In this document: one piece after another, positions 26,801 to 37,684 of the stretch
Position numbering within the stretch: position 1 is the stretch's first letter
Layout: each line of letters begins with the position of its first letter
Source of the DNA: Metridium senile
Taxonomy: Eukaryota; Cnidaria; Anthozoa; Actiniaria; Metridiidae
Direction of reading: 5' to 3'
DNA: 64,000 nt
Assembly (NCBI GenBank): GCA_949775045.1
Contig: OX459096.1
Span: forward strand, 34,576,371-34,640,370
Position numbers and translations under genes: made by a program
The notes under the pieces: model-generated
Told to the model about the DNA's origin: nothing
Seen by the model: the letters and a program-made list of their open reading frames with translations, nothing else
The model's database searches: none

Positions 26801-29800
26801 TCAAAAATTCGTCCGGTCCCGTGTAAACCTAGCCTTGATGTCAACGTTTTTGTGTGTGTGTGTTTTTTTAAAATTTAATATCTCCTTGAAAACACCAATG
26901 CAATTATTATCATTTATGTTAGTAGCTGTACAATGTACATTTATAACATCTATTAATAATTGTGATATTTATATTGTTTTTAACTTTCTTTTCAAAGATG
27001 ATAAGCATGTAATCACACGTGATAAGACTCCTTTAGCTGAGCTGTTTTGCCAAGGGGTGTACCCTACTCTATCTCTATCTGATGTTAGAGGGCTTGGTAG
27101 TAACAAAGGTTTAAGTAAAGTCAAACTATGGAATCTCTTCTCTTTAGACAGGTATGTATAGTAGGATTCAATGAGTATAACAAAACTTTAGTTTTGATGT
27201 TGACATCAATTTCTTTTATTGTTAGCTTGAATGAGTGTCTAGACTCTGACCCATCGCCACCTGAACTGATGTATGTAGCAGCAACAAGACACAGGTAACC
27301 AGCTCTCTCTTCTCTTCTCTTCTCTTCTCTTCTCTTCTCTTCTCTTCTCTTCTCTTCTCTTCTCTTCTCTTCTCTTCTCTTCTCTTCTCTTCTCTTCTCT
27401 TCTCTTCTCTTCTCTTCTCTTCTCTTCTCTTCTCTTCTCTTCTCTTCTCTTCTCTTCTCTTCTCTTCTCTTCTCTTCTCTTCTCTTCTCTTCTCTTCTCT
27501 TCTCTTCTCTTCTCTTCTCTTCTCTTCTCTTCTCTTCTCTTCTCTTCTCTTGTTGTCTGGTCTCATCTTTTTATGTCTTGTGTGATCTCTTTTCTTCTCT
27601 TATTGTCATACCATTTCTTATTTACTTTACAATTCTTTACAGCACCAAGCGACGAGTGCCTGTGTATACCCGTGCTGTCATGGACTTCAATTTTGGTGCA
27701 GCACCGACAGGATCTGATCCTTCCATCGTTTACTTAAACCTACAAAACACTGGATCCGTTCCTTCTGATTGGTTGGTATTATTTCTCTGGTAAAAGTAAA
27801 ACCTAATACTGATTACTATATCATCTATCACCGTTATTGTCTTGCAGGGCCTTTCTTTATCCAAGTGATCTTCAGTTAGAGTTAGAATACTGGGCTGAAA
27901 CAGGAGAATATGAGCCTGATGAACTGCATGAGGTAAGTGAACATTTATTGCTTTGCTAGCTTCTTTCTGTGCTAGTTTACTTCGTTTATATCCTGGTATT
28001 GCATATCACACATTATCGATTCATGGAAGTTAAAGTATTTGAGACTTGCAGTTTCAGGAATCAAGAAGTAAAAAATATAGAGCTCGCATTTTGTTTGCTT
28101 CTAAAATAATATAAATCACTTTTTTAACGTCTCAATGTATTTAGCATGCAGTCACAAGTGTCCTATTAATTGGGGAAACTCAGACTCACCGGCCTCTAGC
28201 TGCTAAATATTTTACATTTATTGTCTATTTAGAATCCAGGTATATAATATTAATCTATATAATGACTGGTTTTATCAACAGATGCAAGTCATGGACAACA
28301 GGCTATTTACAGTTGAACCAAAGAAAGGCAAGCTTGCACCAGGACAATCTCAAACAATTCTTCTAACGTACAAGTAAGTATTGTTATCAACATTAGTCCT
28401 GGATGTCTTCCACTACTACCTTTGTATACTGGTCACTAACTAATGCATGTGTTTTCTACAGGCATTTATTCAAAGGCCTTAACAAGCTCCCTGTGATCTT
28501 TAAGATTACGAAAGGAAGAGAAATACTGGTAAATATATTCTATATGCACAGTTTTGTGATTTTTAAATTTTGCTTATTGTCATCACAGCTATTGTCTTTA
28601 TTATGGTCATCATAATCATCATCATCATCTTAACTATCACTATCGTCATCATCATCAGTATCGTCATCATCAATATCATCATAACTATCATCATCAGTAT
28701 CATCATCATCATCATCATCACCATATAACTATCATCATTATTATCATCACCATCATCAGTATCGTCATCATCACTATCATCATAACTATCATCATTTGAT
28801 CACCATCAGTATCATCACCATATAACTATCATCATTATCATCACCATCATCAGTATCGTCATCATCACTATCATCATCATCACTTTCATCATCATCATCA
28901 CCATATAACTATCATCATCATTATCATCACCGCTGTCAATGTCATTTAACCAACATCACCACCATCATCATCTTTATGATAATTGTTATCATAGTTATCA
29001 TGTATAATTAATTGTTATCACATATCGATGTATTTATAGTTTTCTTGTTCCCTTTTGTGCACAGCTCAACTTCATAGGTGTCACCGTAGACGAAGAATCT
29101 CGTTATGTTCATTTTGACACTACTAAACACATGTTTGAACCCATCCCCGTGGGAACCAACTCACCTCCAGTACAGATTTATGAACTTTATAATGGTGGTG
29201 CTTTACCAGTCAACTATGAACTAGACCTGGAGCCTCTTGCGCAGCTTGAAGGGGTAGGTATAACACCATTCATATCAGTATTAGTACTTGCACTAGCAGT
29301 ATTAGTACTTGCACTAGCTCTTATTTTCCCAGTTTATCGGTGATACATGCATCAATTAAACATCAAATACTTTGCTAGGAGACTTCTCCATTGTACGTCT
29401 ACCAGCTTATGGAATCTATTATCCAAATATATGTTTCTATTTCGCAAAAGGTTTTTGCCAAAATTTAGGCCTGCAGTTAAATATTGTTGAAAATCATGCA
29501 TAGACAAATAAGACCATGTATTTTTTAATACTCTGTTTGCATCTTCTCTCTTGATGACTCAGAATTTATATACTTGCAATGATATCCAAATCACATATTG
29601 TTAGGTTCATAGGTTGTGAAGTCTACTGTTTTTATAATCTTACCCTTATTTTCACCAGGAAAACTATGGTTGTCGTATACTAGATTGCCTGAACCCATCA
29701 GGTGAAATCCCACCAGGTTGTACAGCCTTAATTCACTGGGTATTTGCACCTTTGGAGGCTAAAACATACGTAGTTGATATTCCCATTCGTATCATTGGTG

Positions 29801-32800
29801 GAGACAGTGTTCTTGTTACGTTCACTGGTGTTGGCTTTGATCAGCGTATCATGGGGGATACCATGAGACCAAGAGACAGTGAATCAATAGGAGTACCCTC
29901 TAAGCAAGTCGTTCCTATTCAACATCAGGTATTAGCTATTGCCATTAGTGTATTGTATTTAAAACTGTCTAGTTCCTTGGGATTGCTTTTGGATAACATG
30001 TATTTTAGAGTTAAAGCTGTCTAGTGTCTTTTTGCAACCGCTTATGATTGAAGGATCGGATTAAGTACTTATTGACTGAGTTAGGTCTGGCCGTACGGGA
30101 AAATATTTGGCTCGCGGTCATGATGTACGGACCGAGTGCAGCAAGGTCCGTACAAATGATCAAGAGCCAAATATTTTCCCGTACGGCCCGACCTAACTCA
30201 GTCAATAAGTTCTTTATCTGACCCACTCTTTTTAATTTAAAAACCATTTTTGTGATGATGTTTCGAGTAGCGGGTCCGTACGTGTTTTTATCATATGACC
30301 CGTATTTTGCCCGGAGCGCGCTCTTAAGAAAACCTTCGGAAAAAAGTCACGTGATGGGGTCTGTACGGCTTTTTTCACCTGGTCCGTACAAACACATACG
30401 CACTCAGTCAATAAGTACTTAGTACGGACCAGGTGAAAAAAGCCGTACGGACCCCCACGTGACTTTTTCCGAAGGTTTTCTTAAGAGCGCGCGCCGGGCA
30501 AAATACGGGTCATATGATAATGATGACAGTGGTGGTTCAGTTGGTTATACTGGTGATAAATGTTAATGATAACGATGATCGTAATGATGAAGGTGATGAT
30601 GAAGATGGTGATGATAATTATCATGACAATCATTAAAGATGATTATAATTCGATTCTTATAGATGATGATGATATCATGTTGATGATGATGGTGATGACA
30701 ATGCTGACGGTATACATACAAGATAACATACAGTTATAACCGATGATATTTATCTTTATTTGTGGAGTTATTTGCAGTGTAGTAACTTAATCTAAACGTT
30801 CTTTATCTTGTTTAGCTTGCTTGTCTTTCCAACGAGAGGATCTCCCTCGGTAATCTACCGCTGTACAGCGTATCTCGACGTAGCTGCTTCATTTCAAACT
30901 CTTCTGCTGACCACGTCATCTCGTTCAGGTGGTTAGTCGAAGGAACTCCAGCCGAACAGGTAAACGTTACATCCAAAACGTCAGTAAGTTTAGTATAACT
31001 CTTTTACAATGTGTTAGCTTAGACCAGTAATAGTTCTTCAACTATTGGATAGGACAGTAAATATGAAAGAGGTTGTTTAGCTGTAACCAAATATTTGTTT
31101 GTTTATTATCAGGTTATGATGATAGAGCCTCTCCATGGCTATCTTCATCCTGGACAGTCCATTCTATTAAAGGTATTACTATACTCACTACCATCACTAT
31201 ACTCACTACCATCACTATACTCACTACCATCACTATACTCACTACCATCACTATACTCACTACCATCACTATACTCACTCCCTTCATTATACTCACTCAC
31301 TACCTACACTACCTGACAATATCAGGAAATCAGACAATCTTGTTAAATTGAAGTTACAACTAAAAACACTACTTTTTCAATTAGCATACTCTTAACCTAA
31401 ATTTTAGGACTGCCCCCCCGGTCTGCACATCAACATAGTTTTCTTTTTGTTATAGCGCATTGAGGTAACAGCGCTCTACAAGTACTGTTTACTGTTATTA
31501 TAAATATTATTGTTATTATTATTACTGTTTATTATTATTAGTAGTAGTAGTATACTAGATACTTAGTGCAGTTCTCTAGTGTTTTAACAACAACCTGTTC
31601 GTTTCTTAGGTGTCTTTCTTTTCCACGGGACCTCCATCTTTGTACGACCTGGATGTTCTCTGCGAGGTAATAGAAATGACGATGATGATGATGCATGATG
31701 ATGATGATATGTTGATGATGATGCATGATGATATGTTGATGATATGTTGGTGATGGATAATGATGATGAAGATGATAAAAACGATTATGTTGATGATAAT
31801 CTTGGTTGTGGTTATAATGATAGTAATGTTGAATATGATGATGATCATATAATCATGACGATAACAATGATGATAACAATGATGATTACTATGATGATAA
31901 CAATGATGATTACTATGATGATAACAATGATGATTACTATGATGATAACAATGATGATAACAATGATGATAACAATGATGATAACAATGATGATAACAAT
32001 GATGATAACAATGACGATAACAATGATGATAACAATGATGATTACTATGATGATAACAATGATGATAACAATGATGATAACAATGATGATTACTATGATG
32101 ATAACAATGATGATAACAATGATGATTACTATGATGATAACAATGATGATTACTATGATGATAACAATGACGATAACAATGATGATAACAATGATGTTAA
32201 CAATGATGATAACAATGATGATAACAATGACGATAACAATGATGATTACTATGATGATAACAATGATGATTACTATGATGATAACAATGATGATAACAAT
32301 GATGATTACTATGATGATAACAATGACGATAACAATGATGATAACAATGACGATAACAATGACGATAACAATGATGATAACAATGATGATAACAATGATG
32401 ATTACTATGATGATAACAATGATGATTACTATGATGATAACAATGATGATAACAATGATGATAACAATGATGATTACTATGATGATAACAATGATGATAA
32501 CAATGATGATAACAATGATGATAACAATGATGATAACAATGATGATTACTATGATGATAACAATGATGATAACAATGATGATTACTATGATGATAACAAT
32601 GATGATAACAATGATGATAACAATGATGATTACTATGATGTTTATGATGATGAACATGACATTGATGATTATCATGATGTTGATTAATAAATTATTTGTT
32701 GGATATAAGTCGTGTGATAACATTTTGAATATATGCCATGCGTAACTACAGATCGTGGACGAAACCGAAATGGCCGAGTTTAACCAAAGACTGATCGAAT

Positions 32801-35800
32801 GGACCAACAAACAAGAAGAAAGACAGTACACCTTCACCATCACAGAAGAAGATATCAAAACAGAGAAGACAAACAAAAGACCTCGATCAGGTCAAAAACT
32901 AAAGTCAATCAAGGATCAAGGAAGCAACTCTCAGTCTAAATCGGAAGGTGATTTACGGAAATACAATGCTCTACCTCCCATTGGATCAGCAGAGAAACAA
33001 GACAGGACATCAGCGAAAAAGAAAACAAAGAAGGCTAAACATGACGAAGAACCATCGCTCCAGCCTACTCCCCCTGAGTCGTTCTGGCTTCATCTGGGAG
33101 TTACTACAAGAACTCATCCTATTTCTGATTTTAATGCTAACTTTCCGTCAGAGATTGGGAACTTTATCATTGACCAGTAAGTTGCTTTATCATTTGAGAT
33201 ATATCTCGAACAATATATATGCGAAACAGTGTTGTGTGCTAATAACTACAATGTAATTGGAACTTTTAAAGCACATTTCATAACTTCTTAATATCGCAAT
33301 AGACCATTTTCACGATAGGCCTACTCCGGGCCCTAAAATCGCCGTAATTTTAGGCGATTTTAGCAAAAAAAAACCTCATAAAATCTAAGGCGACCTTAGG
33401 CGAACTTGAATGATTTTTATCGATCTTGGGCGATCTTACGACCCGGAGTAGGTCTCACGATGGCGTCTTTTCAAGACCTGTACTAGAATGCTTTACCATT
33501 TCTTAATTTCAATCCCTCTTTTTAATCATTTCACAAAAGTAAGTAGAAAAAGTAATATTTTCTTGGTAGTATATGACGCTACCATTCTGTAAAAAAAAAA
33601 AAACACCAATTCCAATTAATCTCTCAACAGACGGTTTATCTTGAACCAAGAGAATACATCGGGGCAACAAGACCTATCGGAACTGGTCACGTGCACGCAG
33701 TCAGAGATGGCCGTGGTTACTGATCTAATTTCTGTGATTTTGAGGTGAGAGACCAATTCCCATTAAAATTAAGAAACCATAATAATAATTATTTTTGTGT
33801 GCAAAAATATATTTTGCTTTGACGATGAATAGGTGTGAGATACTTATAAATATTATTTTATGCAGTCCAATGTGTAATATACTCAAGCACGATTGTGAAA
33901 AGTTCAGTGCCGTGTGCGTGCCCTGCCTTATCCGTGATGTTTCTAGAATGTTGACGTGCCTTGCCGTGCCTTGACCGTGTTCGTGCCGTGAGCTTTTCAT
34001 AGCCATGCAAAATGTGCTCTATCCATTAGACGTCGTCAGTGATCATTTTTACAATCCCATATTTGATATTTCAGAGGTCTTCTGTTCGATGAAAACTTCC
34101 ATCACAGTCTGAAAGAGCTAGCAGAGGAACCAGTACCGTATTTCCGTCAGTTGTGTGAAACACCATTCATGTATAATGATTCTCGACCATCGTCATCATC
34201 TAGTAGAGGTGAAGAAGAAGAAGAGCTGACAGGTCTATCAAAAACAGTAAGTAAAATATTATGTATACAGCTAGAAAACTGATTGTACTACTACGGGTTT
34301 GCGGGGGAGGGAGACGGCTGCGAGGGAGACTAAGTTATGGGCATTATAACTACCTTTTGTGAATTTAGAGCTTAATTTGAACGCTGAGAACTCATAACGG
34401 CTTGAATTACAAACACGTCCTTGTCGTTATATCTTTTTAAATAAATATAAGTTCAAACTCTTATAACACCAAACGCATTTCAATTCGTTATTCACTTCAA
34501 GTTACCCTTAGAGATTAATATCGCCCTGGGACCCCCTCTATAGGTGTCCTACAGTACATTGTCCGGCTGCGTATCCAGCTTGGTTGGTCCTTGTTGTGTA
34601 GTGGCTAACACATCGGACTAGACAGCCGAAACCATGTGTTCGAGTATCACCGAGGGCAATTGATATTTTTCTCATGTATCGATATTTTTATATTATTTAG
34701 AGTGAGCAAGAGTCAGTTAATGACACCAAATATTGTGCATACAATGATGAAGAGGCTATTCGTAGGACACACGAGATAGTAGAACGCCCTCAGTCTACTA
34801 TTTCCATAGTGGATCATTTGAAAGACCAAAATATTGATCCTGAGTGGAGAGCAAATCAAAGACAAAAATCCAAAAAGTAAGTATGAGCTAGCTATATAAT
34901 GAAGTAGGTTTACCGGGAAGACAATGTTTATGGTGAGGTATGGGATGATAATGTTGATTTGATGATGACAGGTAATAGGTGATTACAGTGGTGTAGATAA
35001 TGATGGTGGTGGTGGGATGATTTGGATGGTGTAGATGATGGTGGTGGTGGTGGTGGTGGGATGGTGTAGATGGTGTAGATAATGATGGTGGTGGTGGGAT
35101 GATGTAGATGGTGTAGATAATGATGGTGGTGGTGGGATGATTTGGATGGTGTAGATAATGATGGTGGTGGTGGTGGTGGTGGGATGATGTAGATGGTGTA
35201 GATAATGATGGTGGTGGTGGGAAGATGTAGATGGTGTAGATAATGATGGTGGTGGTGGTGGTGGTGGTGGGATGATGTAGATGGTGTAGATAATGATGGT
35301 GGTGGTGGTGGTGGGATGATGTAGATGGTGTAGATAATGATGGTGGTGGTGGGATGATGTAGATGGTGTAGATAATGATGGTGGTGGTGGTGGTGGTGGT
35401 GGGATGATGTAGATGGTGTAGATAATGATGGTGGTGGTGGGATGATTTGGATGGTGTAGATAATGATGGTGGTGGTGGTGGTGGTGGGATGATGTAGATG
35501 GTGTAGATAATGATGGTGGTGGTGGGATGATTTGGATGGTGTAGATAATGATGGTGGTGATGGGATGATGTAGATAATGATGGTTTTGGTGGGATGGTGT
35601 AGATGGTGTAGATAATGATGGTGGTGGTGGGATGATGTAGATTGTGTAGATAATGATGGTGGTGGTGGGATGATTTGGATGGTGTAGATAATGATGGTGG
35701 TGGTGGGATGATGTAGATGGTGTAGATAATGATGGTGGTGGTGGTGGTGGGATGATGTAGATGGTGTAGATAATGGTGGTGGTGGGATGATGTAGATGGT

Positions 35801-37239
35801 GTAGATAATGATGATGGTGGTGGTGGGATGATGTAGATGGTGTAGATAATGATGGTGGTGGTGGGATGATGTAGATGGTGTAGATAATGATGGTGGTGGT
35901 GGGATGATGTAGATGGTGTAGATAATGATGGTGGTGGTGGTGGTGGTGGGATGATGTAGATGGTGTAGATAATGATGGTGGTGGTGGTGGTGGTGGTGGG
36001 ATGATGTAGATGGTGTAGATAATGGTGGTGGTGGTGGGATGATGTAGATGATGTAGATAATGATGGTGGTGGTGGGATGATGTAGATGGTGTAGATAATG
36101 ATGGTGGTGGTGGGATGATGTAGATGGTGTAGATAATGATGGTGGTGGTGGGATGATGTAGATGGTGTAGATAATGATGGTGGTGGTGGTGGTGGTGGTG
36201 GGATGATGTAGATGGTGTAGATAATGATGGTGGTGGTGGGATGATGTAGATGGTGTAGATAATGATGGTGGTGGTGGTGGTGGTGGTGGTGGTGGTGGGA
36301 TGATGTAGATGGTGTAGATAATGATGATGGTGGTGGGATGATGTAGATGGTGTAGATAATGATGATGATGGTGGTGGTGATGTAGCCTGCGTTGCATGCG
36401 GTTTTTTTCTCCGTAAAATACGCCTGCGCATCAGAGAAATATTTCTTGTTCTGGGCCCCCCGCATATGGTTTTAGGTCCTATTGGTGATTGGCTATTACT
36501 ATAACAGCCATTTTGATTCTGACACATGAGCAGGAGTGGGAACAATAGATCATAGCCAATCAGCGGACTTGTTAGAATAAGCTAATCAGAGCGCGTACTC
36601 AAATCCAGGTACGCCGGCTGAGAACAAGAAATCTTTCTCTGATTCGCAGACGGGACTTACGAGTAAGCGAGTAACGCCTGGCTGCACGCAGACTAGTGGT
36701 GATGATGATCGATGTTTATCATACTATTGATGGTGACGAAAATTATAATTTTGGTGTGATGATGTAGCTGGTGGTCGAGATGATGGTAGTGATGGTGATA
36801 ATTAGATGACGATGATGCTGATTGAATGGTGTAGATAATGTTCGTGTGGTGATGATGATGATGATAGTGATGGTGATAATTAGATGACGATGATGCTGAT
36901 TGAATGGTGTAGATAACGTTCGTGTGGTGATGATGATGATGGTGTTTCGATGAAATCGAATCGATCATAAAATGGAAAATTTCTCAAAGTCAACACCATT
37001 CTCAATTAAAGTTAGCTGGACTGATATTGTGTCTAGATGAAGTGTACCATTGTCGCATGACTGTAATCCATGTCTTTTCTCTTTGCAGTTTACCCGAATT
37101 CCAGTCAATGATCGAAGCAGTGATCGAAAACACGATACATAACATACTAACAGAAGCAAGCCGCGAAGAAGTAAATCTGTCGGCACGTCCTAGAGTAATA
37201 GCGTTACCTCCAAGTCGAGTCAGGACACCTCAGAAATAA
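11894..37239 (+). CDS. CFAP65: Cilia- and flagella-associated protein 65 (CCDC108), complete 47-coding-exon gene
   Basis: CFAP65 is a large axonemal protein of the motile-cilium central apparatus, needed for sperm flagella and ciliary beating. Coding exons: 11894-12051, 12192-12294, 13049-13084, 13377-13507, 13954-14068, 14323-14413, 14877-15022, 15778-15891, 16421-16529, 16855-16970, 17458-17607, 18133-18187, 18695-18768, 19165-19233, 19314-19406, 20036-20119, 20515-20569, 20941-21026, 21418-21471, 21589-21661, 21741-21805, 21896-21999, 22556-22604, 22684-22773, 23093-23146, 23261-23346, 23678-23762, 24108-24205, 24285-24342, 24921-25086, 26261-26389, 26998-27151, 27226-27294, 27643-27771, 27848-27932, 28282-28373, 28462-28528, 29065-29253, 29659-29928, 30816-30959, 31113-31172, 31610-31666, 32752-33176, 33631-33744, 34075-34246, 34701-34876, 37089-37239. 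Every phase joins, giving 5250 nt and 1749 residues. Diagnostic stretches are [12 protein letters not shown] near the N-terminus, PSDWAFLYPSD and YELYNGG in the middle, and [10 protein letters not shown] at the C-terminus. The body consists of repeated immunoglobulin-like ASH/MSP-type beta-sandwich segments. Exon at 26261 could instead start at 26243 (+6 residues). Confidence 0.93.
12381..12780. mobile_element. Poly-G/poly-C-ended MITE, copy 1 (8-bp TSD)
   Basis: The element starts CCCGGGGGGG-TACTCC and ends with a long C run plus GGG. It is flanked by a perfect 8-bp duplication, ATTATAGC (12373-12380 and 12781-12788). The interior carries about six copies of a short motif around TGTCATAAACAGGGTA. 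An 8-bp duplication points to the hAT superfamily. No open reading frame is present. Confidence 0.88.
13659..13754. mobile_element. 96-bp TA-flanked MITE, pogo/Tigger-like ends
   Basis: Near-perfect terminal inverted repeats begin CAGTGGTGCCTCTATTAAG and CAGTGGTACCTCTATTAAG, flanked by TA on both sides (13657-13658 and 13755-13756). The ends resemble Tc1/mariner/pogo elements. It lies in a CFAP65 intron. Confidence 0.85.
14150..14290. repeat. Dispersed repeat shared with 47930-48010
   Basis: The stretch CCGAGATAGC(G)AACCAATGAGAG followed by TTCTTATGAGGTTGTGAAT recurs at 47950-48000 inside the large intergenic transposon. It is probably a fragment of a dispersed element in this CFAP65 intron. 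Confidence 0.6.
15091..15387. mobile_element. Fold-back MITE, CATCCTCGG family, copy 1 (9-bp TSD)
   Basis: Almost the whole 297 bp is an inverted repeat meeting near 15247-15265 (GGTCGACC...GGTCGACC). Ends are CATCCTCGG and CCGAGGATG, flanked by a perfect 9-bp duplication ATGTATTAT (15082-15090 and 15388-15396). A 9-bp duplication is typical of Mutator-like elements. Confidence 0.9.
17638..17855. mobile_element. 218-bp TA-flanked MITE
   Basis: Inverted ends CAGTGCGAATC(A/G)AAAAA, flanked by TA (17636-17637 and 17856-17857), with an inner inverted GTTGTTC/GAACAAC pair. It separates CFAP65 exon 17458-17607 from a decayed partial copy of that exon. Confidence 0.85.
17864..17949 (+). pseudogene. 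Decayed partial duplicate of CFAP65 exon 17458-17607
   Basis: This segment repeats 17535-17616 (second half of the exon plus its splice donor) with only a few differences. One change turns CGA into an in-frame TGA. The donor also carries an extra TA. It has no acceptor-side half, so it cannot act as a normal exon. Confidence 0.88.
18885..19059. mobile_element. 175-bp fold-back MITE
   Basis: Ends AACAGGTTCCCATTTAAATC and its inverse are flanked by AGTA on each side, and the whole element is largely self-complementary. The right end carries an extra direct copy of the terminal motif (GTACAGATTTAAATGGGAA twice). It sits in a CFAP65 intron. Confidence 0.75.
19645..19967. mobile_element. Poly-G/poly-C-ended MITE, copy 2 (degraded TSD)
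   Basis: It starts CCCAGGGG and ends CCCCTGGG. The interior is in reverse orientation to copy 1, with the same ACCCTGTTTATGACA-like units. Flanks ATAATTAA and ATAACTGA match at 6 of 8 positions, consistent with an old 8-bp duplication. Confidence 0.8.
21151..21378. mobile_element. 228-bp TA-flanked MITE
   Basis: Inverted ends of about 35 bp begin CAGTACGGACATTCC and CAGTGCGGACACTCC and share GGGACCACTTAGACAA. TA flanks both sides. It ends 39 bp before the acceptor of CFAP65 exon 21418-21471. Confidence 0.85.
22040..22345 (+). mobile_element. tRNA-derived SINE, copy 1
   Basis: It shares its full body with the copy at 56718-57100: a tRNA-like head with GGTTCAA B-box-like motif, then TTGTGTCCTTAAGCAAGACACTT, a TATAAG..GGATGTAAA segment and GGGGATTGTCTCC(T)GGCACAACAGTC. 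It is diverged and lies in a CFAP65 intron. Confidence 0.8.
23410..23620. repeat. ACAA/ACAG-rich simple repeat in CFAP65 intron
   Basis: Imperfect tandem CAAACAGA-type units. They give Cys/Val/Leu-rich spurious frames on the minus strand. Confidence 0.8.
24362..24895. repeat. TTGA tandem repeat with longer higher-order unit
   Basis: About 530 bp of GATTGATT-type tetranucleotide repeats with recurring longer units such as TTGATTGACCTCCTGATTG fills most of the CFAP65 intron 24343-24920. Confidence 0.92.
25148..26100. repeat. CATTTATC/CATTTGTT tandem repeat, about 950 bp
   Basis: Units based on CATTCATT, CATTTATC and CATTTGTT are repeated with higher-order structure. All three plus-strand frames stay open with Ile/Phe/His/Ser-rich translations, an artefact of a 4-bp unit that rarely makes stops. 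It occupies CFAP65 intron 25087-26260. Confidence 0.92.
26610..26834. mobile_element. 225-bp MITE with long TIRs
   Basis: Inverted ends of about 45 bp begin GGCTACGTTTACACGGGACC and GGCTAGGTTTACACGGGACC, extend through a TTGACTGGTCAAAA palindrome, and are flanked by TTG on both sides. A 3-bp duplication would suit PIF/Harbinger, but the class is uncertain. Confidence 0.75.
27305..27551. repeat. Perfect (CTCTT)n pentanucleotide microsatellite, about 49 copies
   Basis: An uninterrupted pure array fills the 348-bp CFAP65 intron 27295-27642, beginning only about 10 bp after the splice donor. Purity implies recent expansion or ongoing instability. Confidence 0.97.
28600..28990. repeat. ATC/CATCATCAT microsatellite
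   Basis: Imperfect (ATC)n with higher-order units (ACTATCATCATTATCATCACC) in CFAP65 intron 28529-29064. Confidence 0.92.
30062..30525. mobile_element. Double palindrome element, copy 1
   Basis: Two consecutive hairpins: 30064-30217 with arms around GGCCGTACGGGAAAATATTT, and 30260-30520 with arms around CATATGACCCGTATTTTGCC. Both share CGGACC/GGTCCGTAC units and the flank TCAGTCAATAAGTA. A related copy lies at 41279-41520. Confidence 0.8.
31183..31284. repeat. 18-bp tandem minisatellite
   Basis: Five to six copies of an 18-bp unit, CACTACCATCACTATACT, begin right after the donor of CFAP65 exon 31113-31172. Confidence 0.92.
31855..32640. repeat. 12-bp ATGATGATAACA / ATGATGATTACT minisatellite
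   Basis: About 65 units of two alternating 12-mers fill CFAP65 intron 31667-32751. Open frames over 330 codons exist on both strands only because the unit lacks stops in those frames. Confidence 0.95.
33311..33455. mobile_element. Short inverted-repeat element
   Basis: Ends share CCTACTCCGGG and its inverse, with inner repeats of TAGGCGA/TCGCC. Target duplication is not clear. It lies in a CFAP65 intron. Confidence 0.5.
34585..34665 (+). mobile_element. tRNA-like SINE head fragment
   Basis: GTGTAGTGGCTAACACATCGGA and GTGTTCGAGTATCAC resemble A and B boxes of a tRNA-derived SINE. No acceptor stem can be closed, so this is not called a tRNA gene. Confidence 0.5.
34985..36382. repeat. 1.4-kb minisatellite of GATGTAGATGGTGTAGATAA units with (GGT)n
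   Basis: Roughly forty units, each with a core ATGGTGTAGATAATGATGG followed by a variable (GGT)n run and GGATGAT. It lies in the last CFAP65 intron (34877-37088). All minus frames stay open with His/Pro/Thr/Ser-rich translations that are artefacts. Confidence 0.95.
36383..36695. mobile_element. 313-bp Mutator-like MITE inserted in minisatellite (9-bp TSD)
   Basis: Ends TAGCCTGCGTTGCATGC and TAGTCTGCGTGCAGCC (inverted) are flanked by a perfect 9-bp duplication, GTGGTGATG (36374-36382 and 36696-36704), which is minisatellite sequence. Inner inverted arms contain AGAGAAATATTTCTTGTTCT/AGAACAAGAAATCTTTCTCT. The ends resemble those of the 3.8-kb element at 47329. Confidence 0.88.
36705..36950. repeat. 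GATGAT-rich tandem repeat, continuation of the minisatellite
   Basis: Contains two tandem copies of an approximately 75-bp unit (GATAATTAGATGACGATGATGC...GTTCGTGTGG) downstream of the MITE. Confidence 0.85.
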
Positions 37240-37319
37240 AAACACTTAAAATAATACTTGTATATTAAAAACCAGGGCACGTTTTTTTTTTCACTTTTGT
37301 GTGTGTAAATAAGAAATGA

Positions 37320-37325
37320 AATAAA
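37320..37325 (+). terminator. Candidate CFAP65 polyadenylation signal
   Basis: AATAAA lies 81 bp after the CFAP65 stop codon, followed by a T/G-containing stretch. Confidence 0.6.
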
Positions 37326-37684
37326 GTATTTTAGTCAGTGCTGGGCGGTTTACTGCTAGTTACTCTATCTATGCTTTAAGGCTGAGAAAGCGCACCATAT
37401 AAACCTAGCTTTCCTTACTTGGAATCCTTTAGCTGTATTCTTCGACCACGCTCTCACTTTTTGTGGTGTTTCAACTCGGGTTTTTTACATAGTTAATTAT
37501 TAACTATGGTTTTAACGACGACGTATGACGATGACGTATCTTGTTGGCTTGGGGCCGGTTGTACGAGAAGGTGGATCAAGTTATCCGCGGATAAACGTCA
37601 TCCGCTGCATAGTTTTTTTATAGATTTTATCCGCTGGATAAGAATTTATCCTGTACGTTGATATAGCGCTATTCACCCTTCGTA

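Noticed and set aside
27222..27566. 114-codon Arg/Glu-rich (REEKR) frame
   Set aside because: Reverse translation of the pure CTCTT array.
31744..32876. Open frames of more than 330 codons on both strands
   Set aside because: They read only the 12-bp ATGATGATAACA minisatellite (Met-Ile-Thr or Ile-Val runs); a stop-free repeat unit in an intron, not coding. Only the part after 32752 is exon.
34590..34662. Possible tRNA gene
   Set aside because: A and B box-like motifs are present, but acceptor and T stems do not close; better explained as a SINE head.
34985..36370. Possible CRISPR-like array of regular repeats
   Set aside because: Units are directly adjacent with variable GGT runs and no unique spacers; the setting is a eukaryotic intron. 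It is a minisatellite.
34888..36545. Three overlapping 490-525-codon His/Pro/Thr-rich frames on the minus strand
   Set aside because: All three frames are open over the same minisatellite, which is the mark of a repeat artefact.
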